Notes: generated by a model from the letters alone, not told the origin. Counted from the stretch's first letter, positions 1 through 7,329 are shown. The stretch: 32,140 nucleotides of DNA from Streptomyces tateyamensis (GCF_003205575.1 NZ_PYBW01000006.1:30259-62398); one strand, 5' to 3'. Numbers and translations: made by a program.

Positions 1-67
1 AGCCGCCTGTCTGCGTTCATCCGCTGGTCAACGAGTTGTCACCGGAGCAGATGCCGTAGTCCGGTAG

Positions 68-121
68 TGACCAAACCGGTCAAAAATTATCCGATCATCC
101 CGGGGGCCAGCGTGCTACAGT
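68..121 (+). promoter_or_regulatory. possible cold-shock gene promoter region
   Basis: No gene is visible in bases 1-286. Within it, TGACC (68-72) and GGTCA (78-82) form a 5-bp inverted repeat with a 5-nt spacer, followed by an unusually AT-rich patch (82-90). TACAGT at 116-121 fits the actinomycete -10 pattern TANNNT; no convincing -35 was found. If it is used, the transcript leader before the cold-shock gene would be about 160 nt, which fits the long leaders of cold-shock mRNAs. The promoter and operator roles are inference. Confidence 0.3.
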
Positions 122-158
122 CGAAGCAGTTGCAGTTTTGGTTCCCATGAACGTTTGT

Positions 159-190
159 GTGCGCCTGCTGGTATCAACCGACAGGCGCAT
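159..190 (+). promoter_or_regulatory. 5' leader hairpin of cold-shock mRNA
   Basis: GTGCGCCTG (159-167) and CAGGCGCAT (182-190) can pair over nine positions, one of them a G-U wobble, around a 14-nt loop. The hairpin lies inside the presumed leader, about 100 nt upstream of the cold-shock start codon and clear of its ribosome binding site (AAAGGAA, 274-280). Long structured leaders control stability and translation of cold-shock mRNAs in other bacteria; that role here is inference. Confidence 0.4.
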
Positions 191-286
191 TTGTTTTGTC
201 CGGTGGTCATCTTCCGGATGGGGATCGCGGCGACGCGAGGTTCATGCAGTGTGGATCTCGTTGCCCCAGTAGTAAAGGAAACGGAT

Positions 287-493
287 ATGGCTTCCGGTAC
301 CGTCAAGTGGTTCAACAGCGAAAAGGGCTTCGGCTTCATCGAGCAGGAGGGTGGCGGCCCGGACGTGTTCGCCCACTACTCCAACATCGCCGCGCAGGGC
401 TTCCGTGAGCTGCTCGAGGGTCAGAAGGTCAACTTCGACGTGACCCAGGGCCCCAAGGGCCCGCAGGCCGAGAACATCACCATCGTCGGCTGA
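287..493 (+). CDS. CspA-family cold-shock protein
   Basis: This 68-residue protein is a single cold-shock domain, the usual length for the family. It acts as a cytoplasmic single-stranded nucleic acid chaperone that melts RNA secondary structure. The RNP1 motif KGFGFI (residues 13-18) and the RNP2-like DVFAHYS (26-32) are intact, and the N-terminus [10 protein letters not shown] is typical of actinobacterial CspA proteins. The start ATG at 287 is preceded by AAAGGAA with good spacing; longer upstream readings add no family sequence. A strong hairpin follows at 525-556, and a cold-type DEAD-box helicase lies downstream on the same strand, suggesting a shared role in RNA remodelling at low temperature. 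Streptomycetes carry several such paralogues, so no specific symbol is assigned. Confidence 0.97.
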   Translation: MASGTVKWFNSEKGFGFIEQEGGGPDVFAHYSNIAAQGFRELLEGQKVNFDVTQGPKGPQAENITIVG

Positions 494-524
494 CGTTCGG
501 CACACGCTGGACTCGCCTGACGAG

Positions 525-556
525 CGAAGGCCCGTACCGCACGGTGCGGGCCTTCG
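525..556 (+). terminator. hairpin terminator after cold-shock gene
   Basis: CGAAGGCCCG (525-534) pairs perfectly with CGGGCCTTCG (547-556), and the intervening bases form a further ACCG/CGGT stem. There is no real T-run, as is common for GC-rich actinomycete terminators. It lies about 30 nt after the stop codon and separates the cold-shock gene from the helicase. Confidence 0.75.
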
Positions 557-655
557 TCCATGCCGCCCACCGGCCGGGGCGGCGATTCTCTTCCTACGCG
601 GCCGACCCCATGGGTCACCCATCGACGGTGACGGCGCAGGACGGAGAAGTACCGC

Positions 656-2422
656 ATGACTGATCAGGCACGCCCCGACGGAGGCCGTGGACGCGGACGC
701 AGCCAGGGTGGGCGCCCGCAGGGCACCCGCTCGCAGGCCGCCGAGGGCCAGGGCGGCCACCGCCAGGGCACCCGCGGCCAGGGCGCCCGCACCCCGGAGC
801 AGGGCAGCCGCCCCGCCCGCGCGCCGCGCGGCACCGCCAAGGTGCGCATCGCCGAGCCGGCCGAGTTCACCACGGTGACCGGCACCCCGGCCCGGCCGCC
901 GGCCGAGACCTTCGCCGAGCTGGAGATGCCCAAGGGCCTGCTCTCGGCGCTGACCCGGGAGGGCGTCACCGCGCCGTTCCCGATCCAGGCCGCCACCCTG
1001 CCCGACTCGCTGGCCGGGCGCGACGTGCTCGGCCGCGGCCGCACCGGCTCCGGCAAGACGCTCGCCTTCGGCCTGCCGCTGCTGGCCCGGGTGGCCGGAC
1101 GCCGGGCCGACGCCCGCCGTCCGATCGCCATGGTGCTGGTCCCCACCCGCGAGCTCGCCCAGCAGGTGACCGACGCGCTCACCCCGTACGCGACCGCCGT
1201 CAACCTGCGGATCGCCACCGTGGTCGGCGGCATGTCGATCACCCGTCAGGCCAACCAGCTGCGCCGGGGCGCAGAGGTACTGGTCGCCACCCCGGGCCGG
1301 CTGGACGACCTGATCAACCGTCAGGACGTGCAGCTGGACCAGGTGGAGATCACCGTCCTGGACGAGGCCGACCAGATGGCCGACATGGGCTTCCTGCCCC
1401 AGGTCACCAAGCTGCTGGACCAGGTGGTCGAGGGCGGGCAGCGGATGCTCTTCTCGGCCACCCTGGACCGCAACATCGACCGCCTGGTGCAGCGGTTCCT
1501 GACCGACCCGGTGGTCCACTCGGTCGACCCCTCGGCCAGCGCGGTCACCACGATGGAGCACCACGTGCTCCAGATCGACCCCGCGGACAAGGCCTCGGCC
1601 ACCGCGCACATCGCCGCCCGCGAAGGCCGGGTGATCATGTTCGTGCACACCAAGCACGGCGCCGACCGGCTGGCCAAGCAGCTGCTGGCGAGCGGCGTCC
1701 GGGCGGCGGCGCTGCACGGCGGCAAGTCGCAGCCGCAGCGCAACCGGGTGCTGGACCAGTTCCGCGAGGGTCAGGTCAGCGCGCTGATCGCCACCAACGT
1801 CGCGGCGCGCGGCATCCACATCGACGGCCTCGACTTGGTCGTCAACGTCGATCCGCCGATCGACCACAAGGACTACGTGCACCGTGGCGGCCGCACCGCC
1901 CGGGCCGGCGAGTCCGGCACCGTGGTCACCCTGGTGCTGCCCGAGCAGCGGCGCGACATGACCAAGCTGATGACCAACGCGGGCATCCGTCCGTTCACCA
2001 CCAAGGTCCGCCCCGGCGATGCCGAGCTGACCCGGATCACCGGTGCCCGTACGCCCACCGGCGTCGCGGTCTCGCTGGCCCCGGTGGTGGTGGCCCCGGT
2101 GGCCGAGTCGGCGACGGACAAGTCGGCCGGGCGCTCGCGCGGCGGGGCCGACGGCGACAAGGACCGGGCCGGCGCCCCGCGCAACCGGCGCCGTTCGGGC
2201 GCTCGCTCCGGACTGCCGGCGGACGTGGACATGAACGGCAACCCGAAGCAGCGCCGCCCCAAGCAGCGCCTGGGCAGCGGCACCGCCGGCGCCACCACCG
2301 GCGACGGCCGCCGGATGGCCGCCGGCTTCATCGGCAAGACCAGCGGCAACGCGGCGCCGGGCAGCGGCTCGAAGAGCGGCTCCAACTACGGCACCGGGCG
2401 TCAGCGGCGCGCGGCGCGCTGA
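656..2422 (+). CDS. DEAD-box ATP-dependent RNA helicase
   Basis: The 588-residue protein has a complete DEAD-box core. The visible motifs are a Q-motif glutamine near 111, motif I GRTGSGKT (128-135), PTREL (163-167), TPGR (212-215), DEAD (236-239), SAT (267-269), motif V ARGIHID (384-390) and motif VI HRGGRTARAG (409-418). It would unwind short RNA duplexes with ATP, probably in ribosome assembly or mRNA remodelling. The first 60 residues are Gly/Arg/Gln-rich, and the tail after about 480 is basic and low in complexity, as in RNA-binding extensions of cold-induced helicases. Motif V has His where many family members have Asp. ATG at 656 has GGAG at 643-646. The cold-shock gene just upstream supports a role in cold adaptation, but a terminator lies between, so co-transcription is not assured. 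Confidence 0.95.
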   Translation: MTDQARPDGGRGRGRSQGGRPQGTRSQAAEGQGGHRQGTRGQGARTPEQGSRPARAPRGTAKVRIAEPAEFTTVTGTPARPPAETFAELEMPKGLLSALTREGVTAPFPIQAATLPDSLAGRDVLGRGRTGSGKTLAFGLPLLARVAGRRADARRPIAMVLVPTRELAQQVTDALTPYATAVNLRIATVVGGMSITRQANQLRRGAEVLVATPGRLDDLINRQDVQLDQVEITVLDEADQMADMGFLPQVTKLLDQVVEGGQRMLFSATLDRNIDRLVQRFLTDPVVHSVDPSASAVTTMEHHVLQIDPADKASATAHIAAREGRVIMFVHTKHGADRLAKQLLASGVRAAALHGGKSQPQRNRVLDQFREGQVSALIATNVAARGIHIDGLDLVVNVDPPIDHKDYVHRGGRTARAGESGTVVTLVLPEQRRDMTKLMTNAGIRPFTTKVRPGDAELTRITGARTPTGVAVSLAPVVVAPVAESATDKSAGRSRGGADGDKDRAGAPRNRRRSGARSGLPADVDMNGNPKQRRPKQRLGSGTAGATTGDGRRMAAGFIGKTSGNAAPGSGSKSGSNYGTGRQRRAAR

Positions 2423-2442
2423 CGCTCCGCCACCACGGCGAA

Positions 2443-2472
2443 GAGGGCCGATCCCGTTGGGGGTCGGCCCTC
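2443..2472. terminator. bidirectional hairpin terminator
   Basis: GAGGGCCGA (2443-2451) pairs perfectly with TCGGCCCTC (2464-2472), with a short CCC/GGG pairing inside the loop. It sits between the converging ends of the helicase gene and the ohrR gene and could serve both. Confidence 0.75.
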
Positions 2473-2527
2473 TCGGCGTTTCTCGAGGTGGGGTGGGGTG
2501 GTGCCGGGTGACGTGGTGCGGTGCCGG

Positions 2528-3010
2528 TCAGCCGCAGTCGGCGGGGGAGACCGTCGGCAGGGCAGTGGCGTCCAGGGTGGCGGTCAGGCGGGTGATCCGC
2601 TCGCGCAGGTCGGTGATCTCGCCCAGGTCGAGCCCGGTGGCGGCCGAGATCCGCGCGGGCAGCCGGGCGGCCTGCTCGCGCAGCGCCGTGCCCGCCGCGG
2701 TGGGGCGCACGATGACCGAGCGCTCGTCCTGCGCGCTGCGCTCGCGGACCACCAGGCCGGCCGCCTCCAGCCGCTTCAGCAGCGGTGACAGCGTGCCGGA
2801 GTCCAGCCGCAGCTGTTCGCCTATCTGCTTGACCCCCAGCTCCTGGTGCTCCCAGAGCACCAGCATCACCAGGTACTGCGGGTAGGTCAGGCCCAGCTCC
2901 TGGAGGGCGTCGCGGTACAGCGCGTTGAACGCCCGGGAGGCGGCGTGCAGGGCGAAGCAGATCTGGTTGTCCAGCAGCAGCCAGCTCGGGTCCACCCGGT
3001 CCTCGGTCAT
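2528..3010 (-). CDS. ohrR: MarR-family organic peroxide sensor OhrR
   Basis: This 160-residue winged-helix protein is a MarR repressor of the OhrR type. The N-terminal segment LLLDNQICFALHAASRAF carries the peroxide-reactive cysteine (Cys18), followed by the family hallmark LTYPQYLVMLVLWE. OhrR binds operator DNA when reduced and releases it when Cys18 is oxidised by organic hydroperoxides. A second cysteine lies next to the C-terminus (Cys159); whether it acts as a partner thiol is unknown. The gene is divergent from ohr, its classic target, across a 131-bp intergenic region with inverted repeats, so autoregulation plus ohr control is the expected arrangement. The start ATG is at 3010 and opens directly with the family N-terminus. 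Confidence 0.93.
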   Translation of the reverse strand: MTEDRVDPSWLLLDNQICFALHAASRAFNALYRDALQELGLTYPQYLVMLVLWEHQELGVKQIGEQLRLDSGTLSPLLKRLEAAGLVVRERSAQDERSVIVRPTAAGTALREQAARLPARISAATGLDLGEITDLRERITRLTATLDATALPTVSPADCG

Positions 3011-3038
3011 GGATCAACGGTACCACTGAGCGCTATCG

Positions 3039-3060
3039 AGTTGCGCACAACTGAATTGTG
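3039..3060. promoter_or_regulatory. candidate OhrR operator, overlapping palindromes
   Basis: Two inverted repeats overlap in the ohrR-ohr intergenic region: AGTTG-CGCA-CAACT (3039-3052) and CACAA-CTGAA-TTGTG (3046-3060). Both have perfect 5-bp arms, in an AT-richer patch 28-50 bp upstream of ohrR. OhrR operators are typically palindromes built on ACAA/TTGT, which matches the second repeat. Placement between the divergent genes fits a shared operator; binding is inference. Confidence 0.6.
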
Positions 3061-3141
3061 TGATGTCATTCTGGACGTACGCCAGAGCGATCGACCGAAC
3101 GACCGACCGAACTGCACGAGCACGCGAAGGACGGATACCCC

Positions 3142-3564
<423 letters not shown>

Positions 3565-3601
3565 TCGTCAGGCAGGCGTCCGCGTCCGACGCCGCGTCAA
3601 C

Positions 3602-3638
3602 TGGCCCGTCCCCGGCTGGATCATCCGGGGGCGGGCCA
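3602..3638. terminator. long bidirectional hairpin terminator
   Basis: A 14-bp stem forms between 3602-3615 and 3625-3638 with one T-G wobble and a 9-nt loop. It lies between the convergent ends of ohr and the S1-repeat gene. Confidence 0.85.
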
Positions 3639-3664
3639 GGCGACGTTCAGCCTGTTCGCTCCGT

Positions 3665-4438
3665 TCAGTCCGCGAGCGCCAGCAGGACGCGGCGCCGTTC
3701 GCGGTCGACCTCGGCCAGGGTGACGGTTACCTGGTCGCCCGGCTTCAGGGCGGTGCCAGGCTCGTGGACCAGGCCCACGACGCCGTCGGCGACGCGGACG
3801 AAGGCACCGATCACGTCCACCACCTCGGTCACGGAGCCGGACAGGCGCCGGCCCACGGCGACGGTTTCCGCCCAGAGTTGGAAGGGGTCGGGGTGCAGGC
3901 CGCGCAGCGAGAGGCGGGCTTCGCCGTTGTAGGTGTCGAACTGCAGGAACATGGCACGCACCTGCTGGCCGACCTGGACAGTCTCGGCCAGCGGCGTGCC
4001 GCGCACCCAGGACAGTTCGGGAAGGGTGATGAATCCGACCCCGGGGAAGAGCGGATGGGCCGGCCCCTGGTCCAGGGCCACGAAGACGCCGAAGGGCTCG
4101 ATCGAGGCGATGGTCCCGATGAGCATGTCGCCGAAGGCGAACCCGGCGAGGAAGGCCCACAGTTCGGCGTGCGCGGTGGCGGCGAGGGAGAGCCGGACCA
4201 GGTTCCGGCCAGGGTGGACCGCCATCACCTGGGCGGTGACCCGCTCGCCCACCTCGTAATCGGGGCTCCGTCGGCCCAGGGGGAGGTCGCCCGACCACAC
4301 CTCGCCGAGGGGGTGGGAGGGGAAGTCGTCCAGAGCGACTTTCAGGCCTGCGCGCTCGACGGCGCTGACGGTGCCGGCGCAGTGGTCGCCAGGGGCGAGG
4401 GTGGAGAAGAACGCTTTGGCTGCCGGGTCGGCTGTCAT
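3665..4438 (-). CDS. protein with three S1-like RNA-binding repeats
   Basis: This 257-residue protein appears to be three S1-like OB-fold repeats in tandem. The first (about 14-90) begins GDHCAGTVSAVERAGLKVAL, the second (about 100-180) holds GTIASIEPFGVFVAL, and the third (about 190-257) holds GSVTEVVDVIGAFVRV. The G-x-V-x-x-I/V...G-x-F-V-x-V pattern is the S1 signature. A role in RNA binding or translation is likely, but the target is unknown; it is much shorter than ribosomal protein S1. ATG at 4438 is preferred over GTG at 4456 because a TATCCT box (4445-4450 on this strand) lies 6 nt upstream, implying a leaderless mRNA, and no Shine-Dalgarno is visible for either start. The gene is divergent from the first VOC gene. 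Confidence 0.82.
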   Translation of the reverse strand: MTADPAAKAFFSTLAPGDHCAGTVSAVERAGLKVALDDFPSHPLGEVWSGDLPLGRRSPDYEVGERVTAQVMAVHPGRNLVRLSLAATAHAELWAFLAGFAFGDMLIGTIASIEPFGVFVALDQGPAHPLFPGVGFITLPELSWVRGTPLAETVQVGQQVRAMFLQFDTYNGEARLSLRGLHPDPFQLWAETVAVGRRLSGSVTEVVDVIGAFVRVADGVVGLVHEPGTALKPGDQVTVTLAEVDRERRRVLLALAD

Positions 4439-4444
4439 CGGCGC

Positions 4445-4517
4445 AGGATACTGCACTGTTCTCGGCGTGCTCGGCGGAGAAAAATCTCAACTCGTGCCGG
4501 ACGCCCGTTGTTACGGT
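4445..4517. promoter_or_regulatory. divergent leaderless promoter pair
   Basis: On the minus strand TATCCT (4450-4445) lies 6 nt before the ATG of the S1-repeat gene. On the plus strand TACGGT (4512-4517) lies 6 nt before the ATG of the first VOC gene. Both fit TANNNT -10 boxes, and transcription would start at or next to the start codon. Neither gene has a clear ribosome binding site. No convincing -35 boxes were found. Confidence 0.5.
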
Positions 4518-4523
4518 GGGCTC

Positions 4524-4913
4524 ATGGCAACGGTAAGGAAGTTCCAGGTCACCTTCGACTGTGCTGATCCCGAGCGCGTCGCCCGCTTCTGGTGCGAGGT
4601 GTTGGGGTACGTGGTGCCGCCGGGGTGCGAGGGCCAGGAATCTTGGGCGGTGGCTGCCGATCCGTCAGGAGAGGGGCCGCGGATGTACTTCCAGCGGGTG
4701 CCCGAGGGGAAGGTCGCCAAGAATCGCGTGCACCTCGATGTGCGCGTCGGAACCGGGCTGGTGGGGGAGGAGCGCCTGGCCACGTTGCAGGCCGAGTGCG
4801 CGCGGCTGGTCGAGCTCGGCGCGGAGTACGACCAGCTCCTGCCGGCCGACGAAGACAACGAGTCGTGCATCCTCATGCGCGACGTCGAGGGGAACGAGTT
4901 CTGCCTCGACTGA
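4524..4913 (+). CDS. VOC-family glyoxalase-like protein, copy 1
   Basis: The 129-residue protein opens with FQVTFDCADPERVARFWCEVLGY, the entry of the vicinal oxygen chelate (glyoxalase-like) fold, and ends DVEGNEFCLD, the usual closing strand carrying a metal-ligand-type glutamate. VOC proteins bind metals or small hydrophobic ligands and include resistance proteins, dioxygenases and isomerases; the substrate cannot be told from sequence. A close paralogue of similar length (5501-5884) lies 590 bp downstream on the same strand, with a GNAT gene in between. The ATG at 4524 starts right after a 6-nt gap from a -10 box, suggesting a leaderless transcript. Confidence 0.88.
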   Translation: MATVRKFQVTFDCADPERVARFWCEVLGYVVPPGCEGQESWAVAADPSGEGPRMYFQRVPEGKVAKNRVHLDVRVGTGLVGEERLATLQAECARLVELGAEYDQLLPADEDNESCILMRDVEGNEFCLD

Positions 4914-4927
4914 CGGCCGCGGTGGGC

Positions 4928-5416
4928 TCAGCTGCGGACGAGGTCGACCGTGTACCAGGTGGCGGGGTTGCCGTCGCGGCTGGTCGGGCCGGTGGGCGTG
5001 AACCCGGCTTTGGCCAGTACCCGGCGGGAGGCGAGGTTGTCGTCGGTGGCGGCGGCCCCCAGGGTGCGCAGGCCGTGGCGCGTAGCCGCCAGGCGGCACA
5101 GCTCGCGGACGGCGGAGGTGGCCAGCCCGCGGCCGGTCGCTAACTCGGCTACCCGGTAGCCGAGTTCGGCACCCCCGTCGACTAGGTCGACCAGGTTGAA
5201 CCGTCCGAGCACCGACCCGTCCGGCGCCAGGCACAGGTAGAAGGCGCAGACCCCGTCGGCCTGTTCGGCCAGCAGGCCGGCGAACCGCTCGGCGAACTCG
5301 GCGAAGTAGGCGTCGCCCCGGTCGGGGATCGCCGCGGCGAAGTACGCGCGGTTCGCAAGCTCGAACGCGAGGACGGCGTCGGCGTGGTCGGGGCGCAGCG
5401 GGGTGAGGAGGTGCAC
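4928..5416 (-). CDS. GNAT-family N-acetyltransferase
   Basis: The 162-residue protein resembles the RimJ/RimL type of GNAT enzymes. It starts VHLLTPLRPDHADAVLAFE, and the acetyl-CoA-binding region reads ELGYRVAELATGRGLATSAV, with a Q/R-x-x-G-x-G/A-like GRGLAT turn. It is followed by LAATRHGLRTLGAAATDDN and SRRVLAKAGF, which is typical of the family. It would transfer acetyl from acetyl-CoA to an amine of a protein N-terminus, antibiotic or other small molecule; the substrate is unknown. GTG at 5416 is favoured because TACGCT (5429-5424 on this strand) lies 7 nt upstream, implying leaderless translation, and the longer frame upstream is low in complexity. The gene faces the end of VOC copy 1 and is divergent from VOC copy 2. 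Confidence 0.85.
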   Translation of the reverse strand: MHLLTPLRPDHADAVLAFELANRAYFAAAIPDRGDAYFAEFAERFAGLLAEQADGVCAFYLCLAPDGSVLGRFNLVDLVDGGAELGYRVAELATGRGLATSAVRELCRLAATRHGLRTLGAAATDDNLASRRVLAKAGFTPTGPTSRDGNPATWYTVDLVRS

Positions 5417-5423
5417 GCCGCGG

Positions 5424-5494
5424 AGCGTAGCCAGGGGCGGGGGCCGCGCGCGAGCCAGTTTCCCGACGGGGGGCGAGGCCCGCGTTGATAGGGT
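5424..5494. promoter_or_regulatory. divergent leaderless promoter pair (GNAT / VOC copy 2)
   Basis: TACGCT on the minus strand (5429-5424) lies 7 nt before the GTG of the acetyltransferase gene. TAGGGT on the plus strand (5489-5494) lies 6 nt before the ATG of VOC copy 2. The geometry repeats that at 4445-4517. No ribosome binding site is seen for either gene. Confidence 0.5.
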
Positions 5495-5500
5495 GCGCGA

Positions 5501-5884
5501 ATGCCAGCGATCAAGGAGTTCCAGGTCACCTTCGACTGCGCCGAGCCGGAGCGCCTCGCCCGCTTCTGGTGCGAGGTGCTGGGCTACGTGGTGCCGCCGG
5601 GGGGCGAGGGCCACGAATCGTGGGCAGCCGCTGTCGACCCGTCAGGGGCGGGCCCGCGCCTGTACTTCCAACGCGTCCCGGAGGGGAAGGCCGCCAAGAA
5701 CCGCGTCCACTTCGATGTCCGGGTCGCCACCGGCCTGGTGGGCGAGGAGCGCCTCGCCGCCCTGGAGACCGAGTGCGCCCGCCTGGTCCCGCTCGGCGCG
5801 GTGCACGTGCGGACGCTGTACGACGGCAATGATGCGTGCATCCCGATGCTGGACATCGAGGGCAACGAGTTCTGCCTGGACTGA
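5501..5884 (+). CDS. VOC-family glyoxalase-like protein, copy 2
   Basis: This 127-residue protein aligns end to end with the VOC protein at 4524-4913 with, by eye, roughly three quarters identical residues. Shared stretches include FQVTFDCA, ARFWCEVLGYVVPPG, YFQRVPEGK, AKNRVH and EGNEFCLD. The main differences are in the segment before the last strand, where copy 1 reads EYDQLLPADEDNESC and copy 2 reads VHVRTLYDGNDAC, one residue shorter. This suggests a duplication followed by a change in ligand specificity. Promoter geometry (TANNNT, 6 nt, ATG) is the same for both copies. Function is unknown beyond the VOC fold. Confidence 0.88.
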   Translation: MPAIKEFQVTFDCAEPERLARFWCEVLGYVVPPGGEGHESWAAAVDPSGAGPRLYFQRVPEGKAAKNRVHFDVRVATGLVGEERLAALETECARLVPLGAVHVRTLYDGNDACIPMLDIEGNEFCLD

Positions 5885-5944
5885 CTACGGCTGACGGGCC
5901 CTGCATGGCCTCACAGCGCCCCGGGAGTGCCGAGGTCAGAGCTG

Positions 5945-6325
5945 TCAGACGGAGACGAGCCGCACCCGGTCACCGCACAGCTTGGCCAGGTCGTCGATGT
6001 CCGATGTCAGCAGGACGACGGGTCGTTGCTGGCGCAGTGCCAGCTCGGCGACTGCCGCATCGACGGCGTACTTGTGGCCGTGCAGGCCCGCGCCGATCAG
6101 CATCGCCGAGGCGGTTCTGGCTTCCTCGTCAGCGACCGGCACGATCCGTAGCCCGGAGAGGATCCATCGCAGTCGCGCCTGATCGGTACGGCTGTGTACA
6201 GCTCCGATGATGGTCAGAGCGCTGATCACCACCTCCTTGCCCCGCCTGCGAGCCTCGGCGACCATCGCGAGGACAGGCTCGTGATCGCCGAGCAGTTTGG
6301 AGAGCCCCTCGGAATCCAATACCAA
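5945..6325 (-). CDS. PIN-domain toxin-like protein, likely inactive
   Basis: The 126-residue protein has PIN-domain layout: Asp4 in VLDSEG at the first strand, Asp89 in KYAVDAAVAELAL and Asp109 in LLTSDIDDLAKL. PIN toxins are Mg-dependent ribonucleases that need a cluster of about four acidic residues. The second acidic position, usually a glutamate in a helix after the second strand, falls at ALTIIGAVHSRTD, where Gly41 stands where Glu would be expected, so catalysis is probably lost. The TTG start at 6325 has GAGG 6-10 nt upstream and follows the antitoxin remnant by 14 nt. The partner antitoxin gene is frameshifted, so this looks like a decaying VapBC-like module. The family assignment is fairly secure; loss of activity is inference. 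Confidence 0.7.
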   Translation of the reverse strand: MVLDSEGLSKLLGDHEPVLAMVAEARRRGKEVVISALTIIGAVHSRTDQARLRWILSGLRIVPVADEEARTASAMLIGAGLHGHKYAVDAAVAELALRQQRPVVLLTSDIDDLAKLCGDRVRLVSV

Positions 6326-6339
6326 GGTGTCCTCGTGCC

Positions 6340-6589
6340 TCAGCCTGCGACGGGCCGTCCGCCCTCCTCGGCGAACACCTCGTCGAAGACCTGGCGGGCC
6401 AGCTCCTGCTCCACCGCCGAGATCGGTCCTTGCCGGCGCTCGTAGTCGGCAAGGTACTCATCAAGGATCTGGCCACGCAAACTCGCGTTTGCCCACGCGC
6501 TGGCGGATCGCCTCGGCCGTACCTTCAGGAAGTGAGAGGCTCACCCGGGTGGCCGGCCCCTCGCTGATGCTGTAGGGCATCTCAGTCAT
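6340..6589 (-). pseudogene. frameshifted antitoxin gene of PIN module
   Basis: Reading from ATG at 6589 gives an antitoxin-like start (MTEMPYSISEGP, then RVSLSLPEGTAEAIRQRVG) that stops after about 45 codons. The next frame continues with an antitoxin-like C-terminal part, ILDEYLADYERRQGPISAVE and EVFAEEGGRPVAG, ending at a stop at 6340, just 14 nt before the PIN gene. The same 20 or so bases read RVGKREF in the first frame and SAWANASL in the second. An intact protein with both segments in series would look normal, so a deletion between two near-identical copies is one explanation; a single inserted C in TGGCCAG is another. It should not yield a full-length antitoxin. Confidence 0.65.
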
Positions 6590-6734
6590 GGGGCAAGTTT
6601 CTCAAAGAAGTAGGAAGAGAGTCCGGCGGCATCCGACCGGTGCCTTGCGGATTCCGATGGCGGTGCGCCTGGGCTGCCGAGCTGATCTCCGTGGTCGGTC
6701 GGTTGCCACGACGGCCTGGCGTGAATCTTTGGGC

Positions 6735-6750
6735 GTACGTTATTATGTAC
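6735..6750 (+). promoter_or_regulatory. candidate yefM promoter/operator
   Basis: TATTAT at 6741-6746 is a strong -10-like box 7 nt before the ATG of the YefM-like gene, which has no ribosome binding site, so the mRNA is probably leaderless. Two GTAC half-sites (6735-6738 and 6747-6750) flank the box and could be the autoregulatory site, since YefM/YoeB complexes bind TGTACA-like elements in other bacteria. Binding here is inference. Confidence 0.45.
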
Positions 6751-6753
6751 AGC

Positions 6754-7032
6754 ATGAAGACGATGAGTGCGACCGAGTTGCGCGGCAATCTCGCTGCCGC
6801 GCTCGATTCTGTTGAGCAGGACGCGGAAGAGCTCGTCATCACCAGGGCTGGTCATGAACCGCTGGTCGTCATTCCCCTGGCCGAGTACGCCTCACTCCGC
6901 GAGACCGACTACCTGCTGCGCTCTCCGGCCAACGCCGACCACCTGCGTCAGTCCCTTCGGGACTACCGAGAAGGTCGTACGCAGCATCGCGAACTGGTCG
7001 ACCCCGTGGACTTCACTGAGCAGTCCGCGTGA
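6754..7032 (+). CDS. YefM-type antitoxin (Phd/YefM family)
   Basis: This 92-residue protein begins MKTMSATELRGNLAAALDSV and continues with LVITRAGHEPLVVIPLAEYASL, the N-terminal DNA-binding fold of Phd/YefM antitoxins. The acidic/basic C-terminal half (RSPANADHLRQSLRDYREGR) would wrap and neutralise the toxin. It would repress its own operon alone or with the toxin. Its TGA overlaps the GTG of the toxin gene by 4 bp, the standard layout. ATG at 6754 lies 7 nt after a TATTAT box; ATG at 6763 is the alternative. Confidence 0.9.
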   Translation: MKTMSATELRGNLAAALDSVEQDAEELVITRAGHEPLVVIPLAEYASLRETDYLLRSPANADHLRQSLRDYREGRTQHRELVDPVDFTEQSA

Positions 7033-7295
7033 AGATTCAGTTCACCGAAGGCGGATGGAACGACTACCTGTCGTGGCAGGCGGACGATCGGCGCCTGCTC
7101 AAGCGCATCAACCAACTGATCGATGACATTCGCCGCAACGGCAACGAGGGCATCGGTAAGCCAGAGCCCTTGCGCCACGAGCTCGCCGGGGCCTGGTCCC
7201 GGCGGATCGACCAGGAGCACCGCCTGGTCTACGTCCTCGACGAGCAAGCCGACACCGTATACGTCATTGCCTGCCGCTACCACTACGGCAAGTAG
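7029..7295 (+). CDS. YoeB/Txe-type ribosome-dependent mRNA endonuclease toxin
   Basis: The 88-residue protein matches YoeB/Txe toxins in length and motifs: IQFTEGGWNDYLSWQ at the start, LLKRINQLIDDI, and the ending YVIACRYHYGK. Residues corresponding to the YoeB catalytic set are present: Glu46 in KPEPL, Arg65 in EHRLVYVL, and His85-Tyr86 at the end. YoeB cleaves mRNA in the ribosomal A site. It starts with GTG at 7029 inside the antitoxin stop (GTGA) and is translationally coupled to it. Unlike the PIN toxin upstream, it shows no defect, so this module is likely functional. Confidence 0.92.
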   Translation: MKIQFTEGGWNDYLSWQADDRRLLKRINQLIDDIRRNGNEGIGKPEPLRHELAGAWSRRIDQEHRLVYVLDEQADTVYVIACRYHYGK

Positions 7296-7329
7296 GGCCG
7301 GCTTCACCCCAGAGGGTTCGTATCCCGCC

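Noticed and set aside
242..1882. A 546-codon minus-strand frame opposite the helicase gene
   Set aside because: It mirrors the DEAD-box gene, has repetitive Val/Asp/Arg composition and no recognisable domain.
6129..6476. Open frame across the antitoxin remnant and PIN gene
   Set aside because: No family features; it runs in a third frame through both the remnant and the toxin gene.
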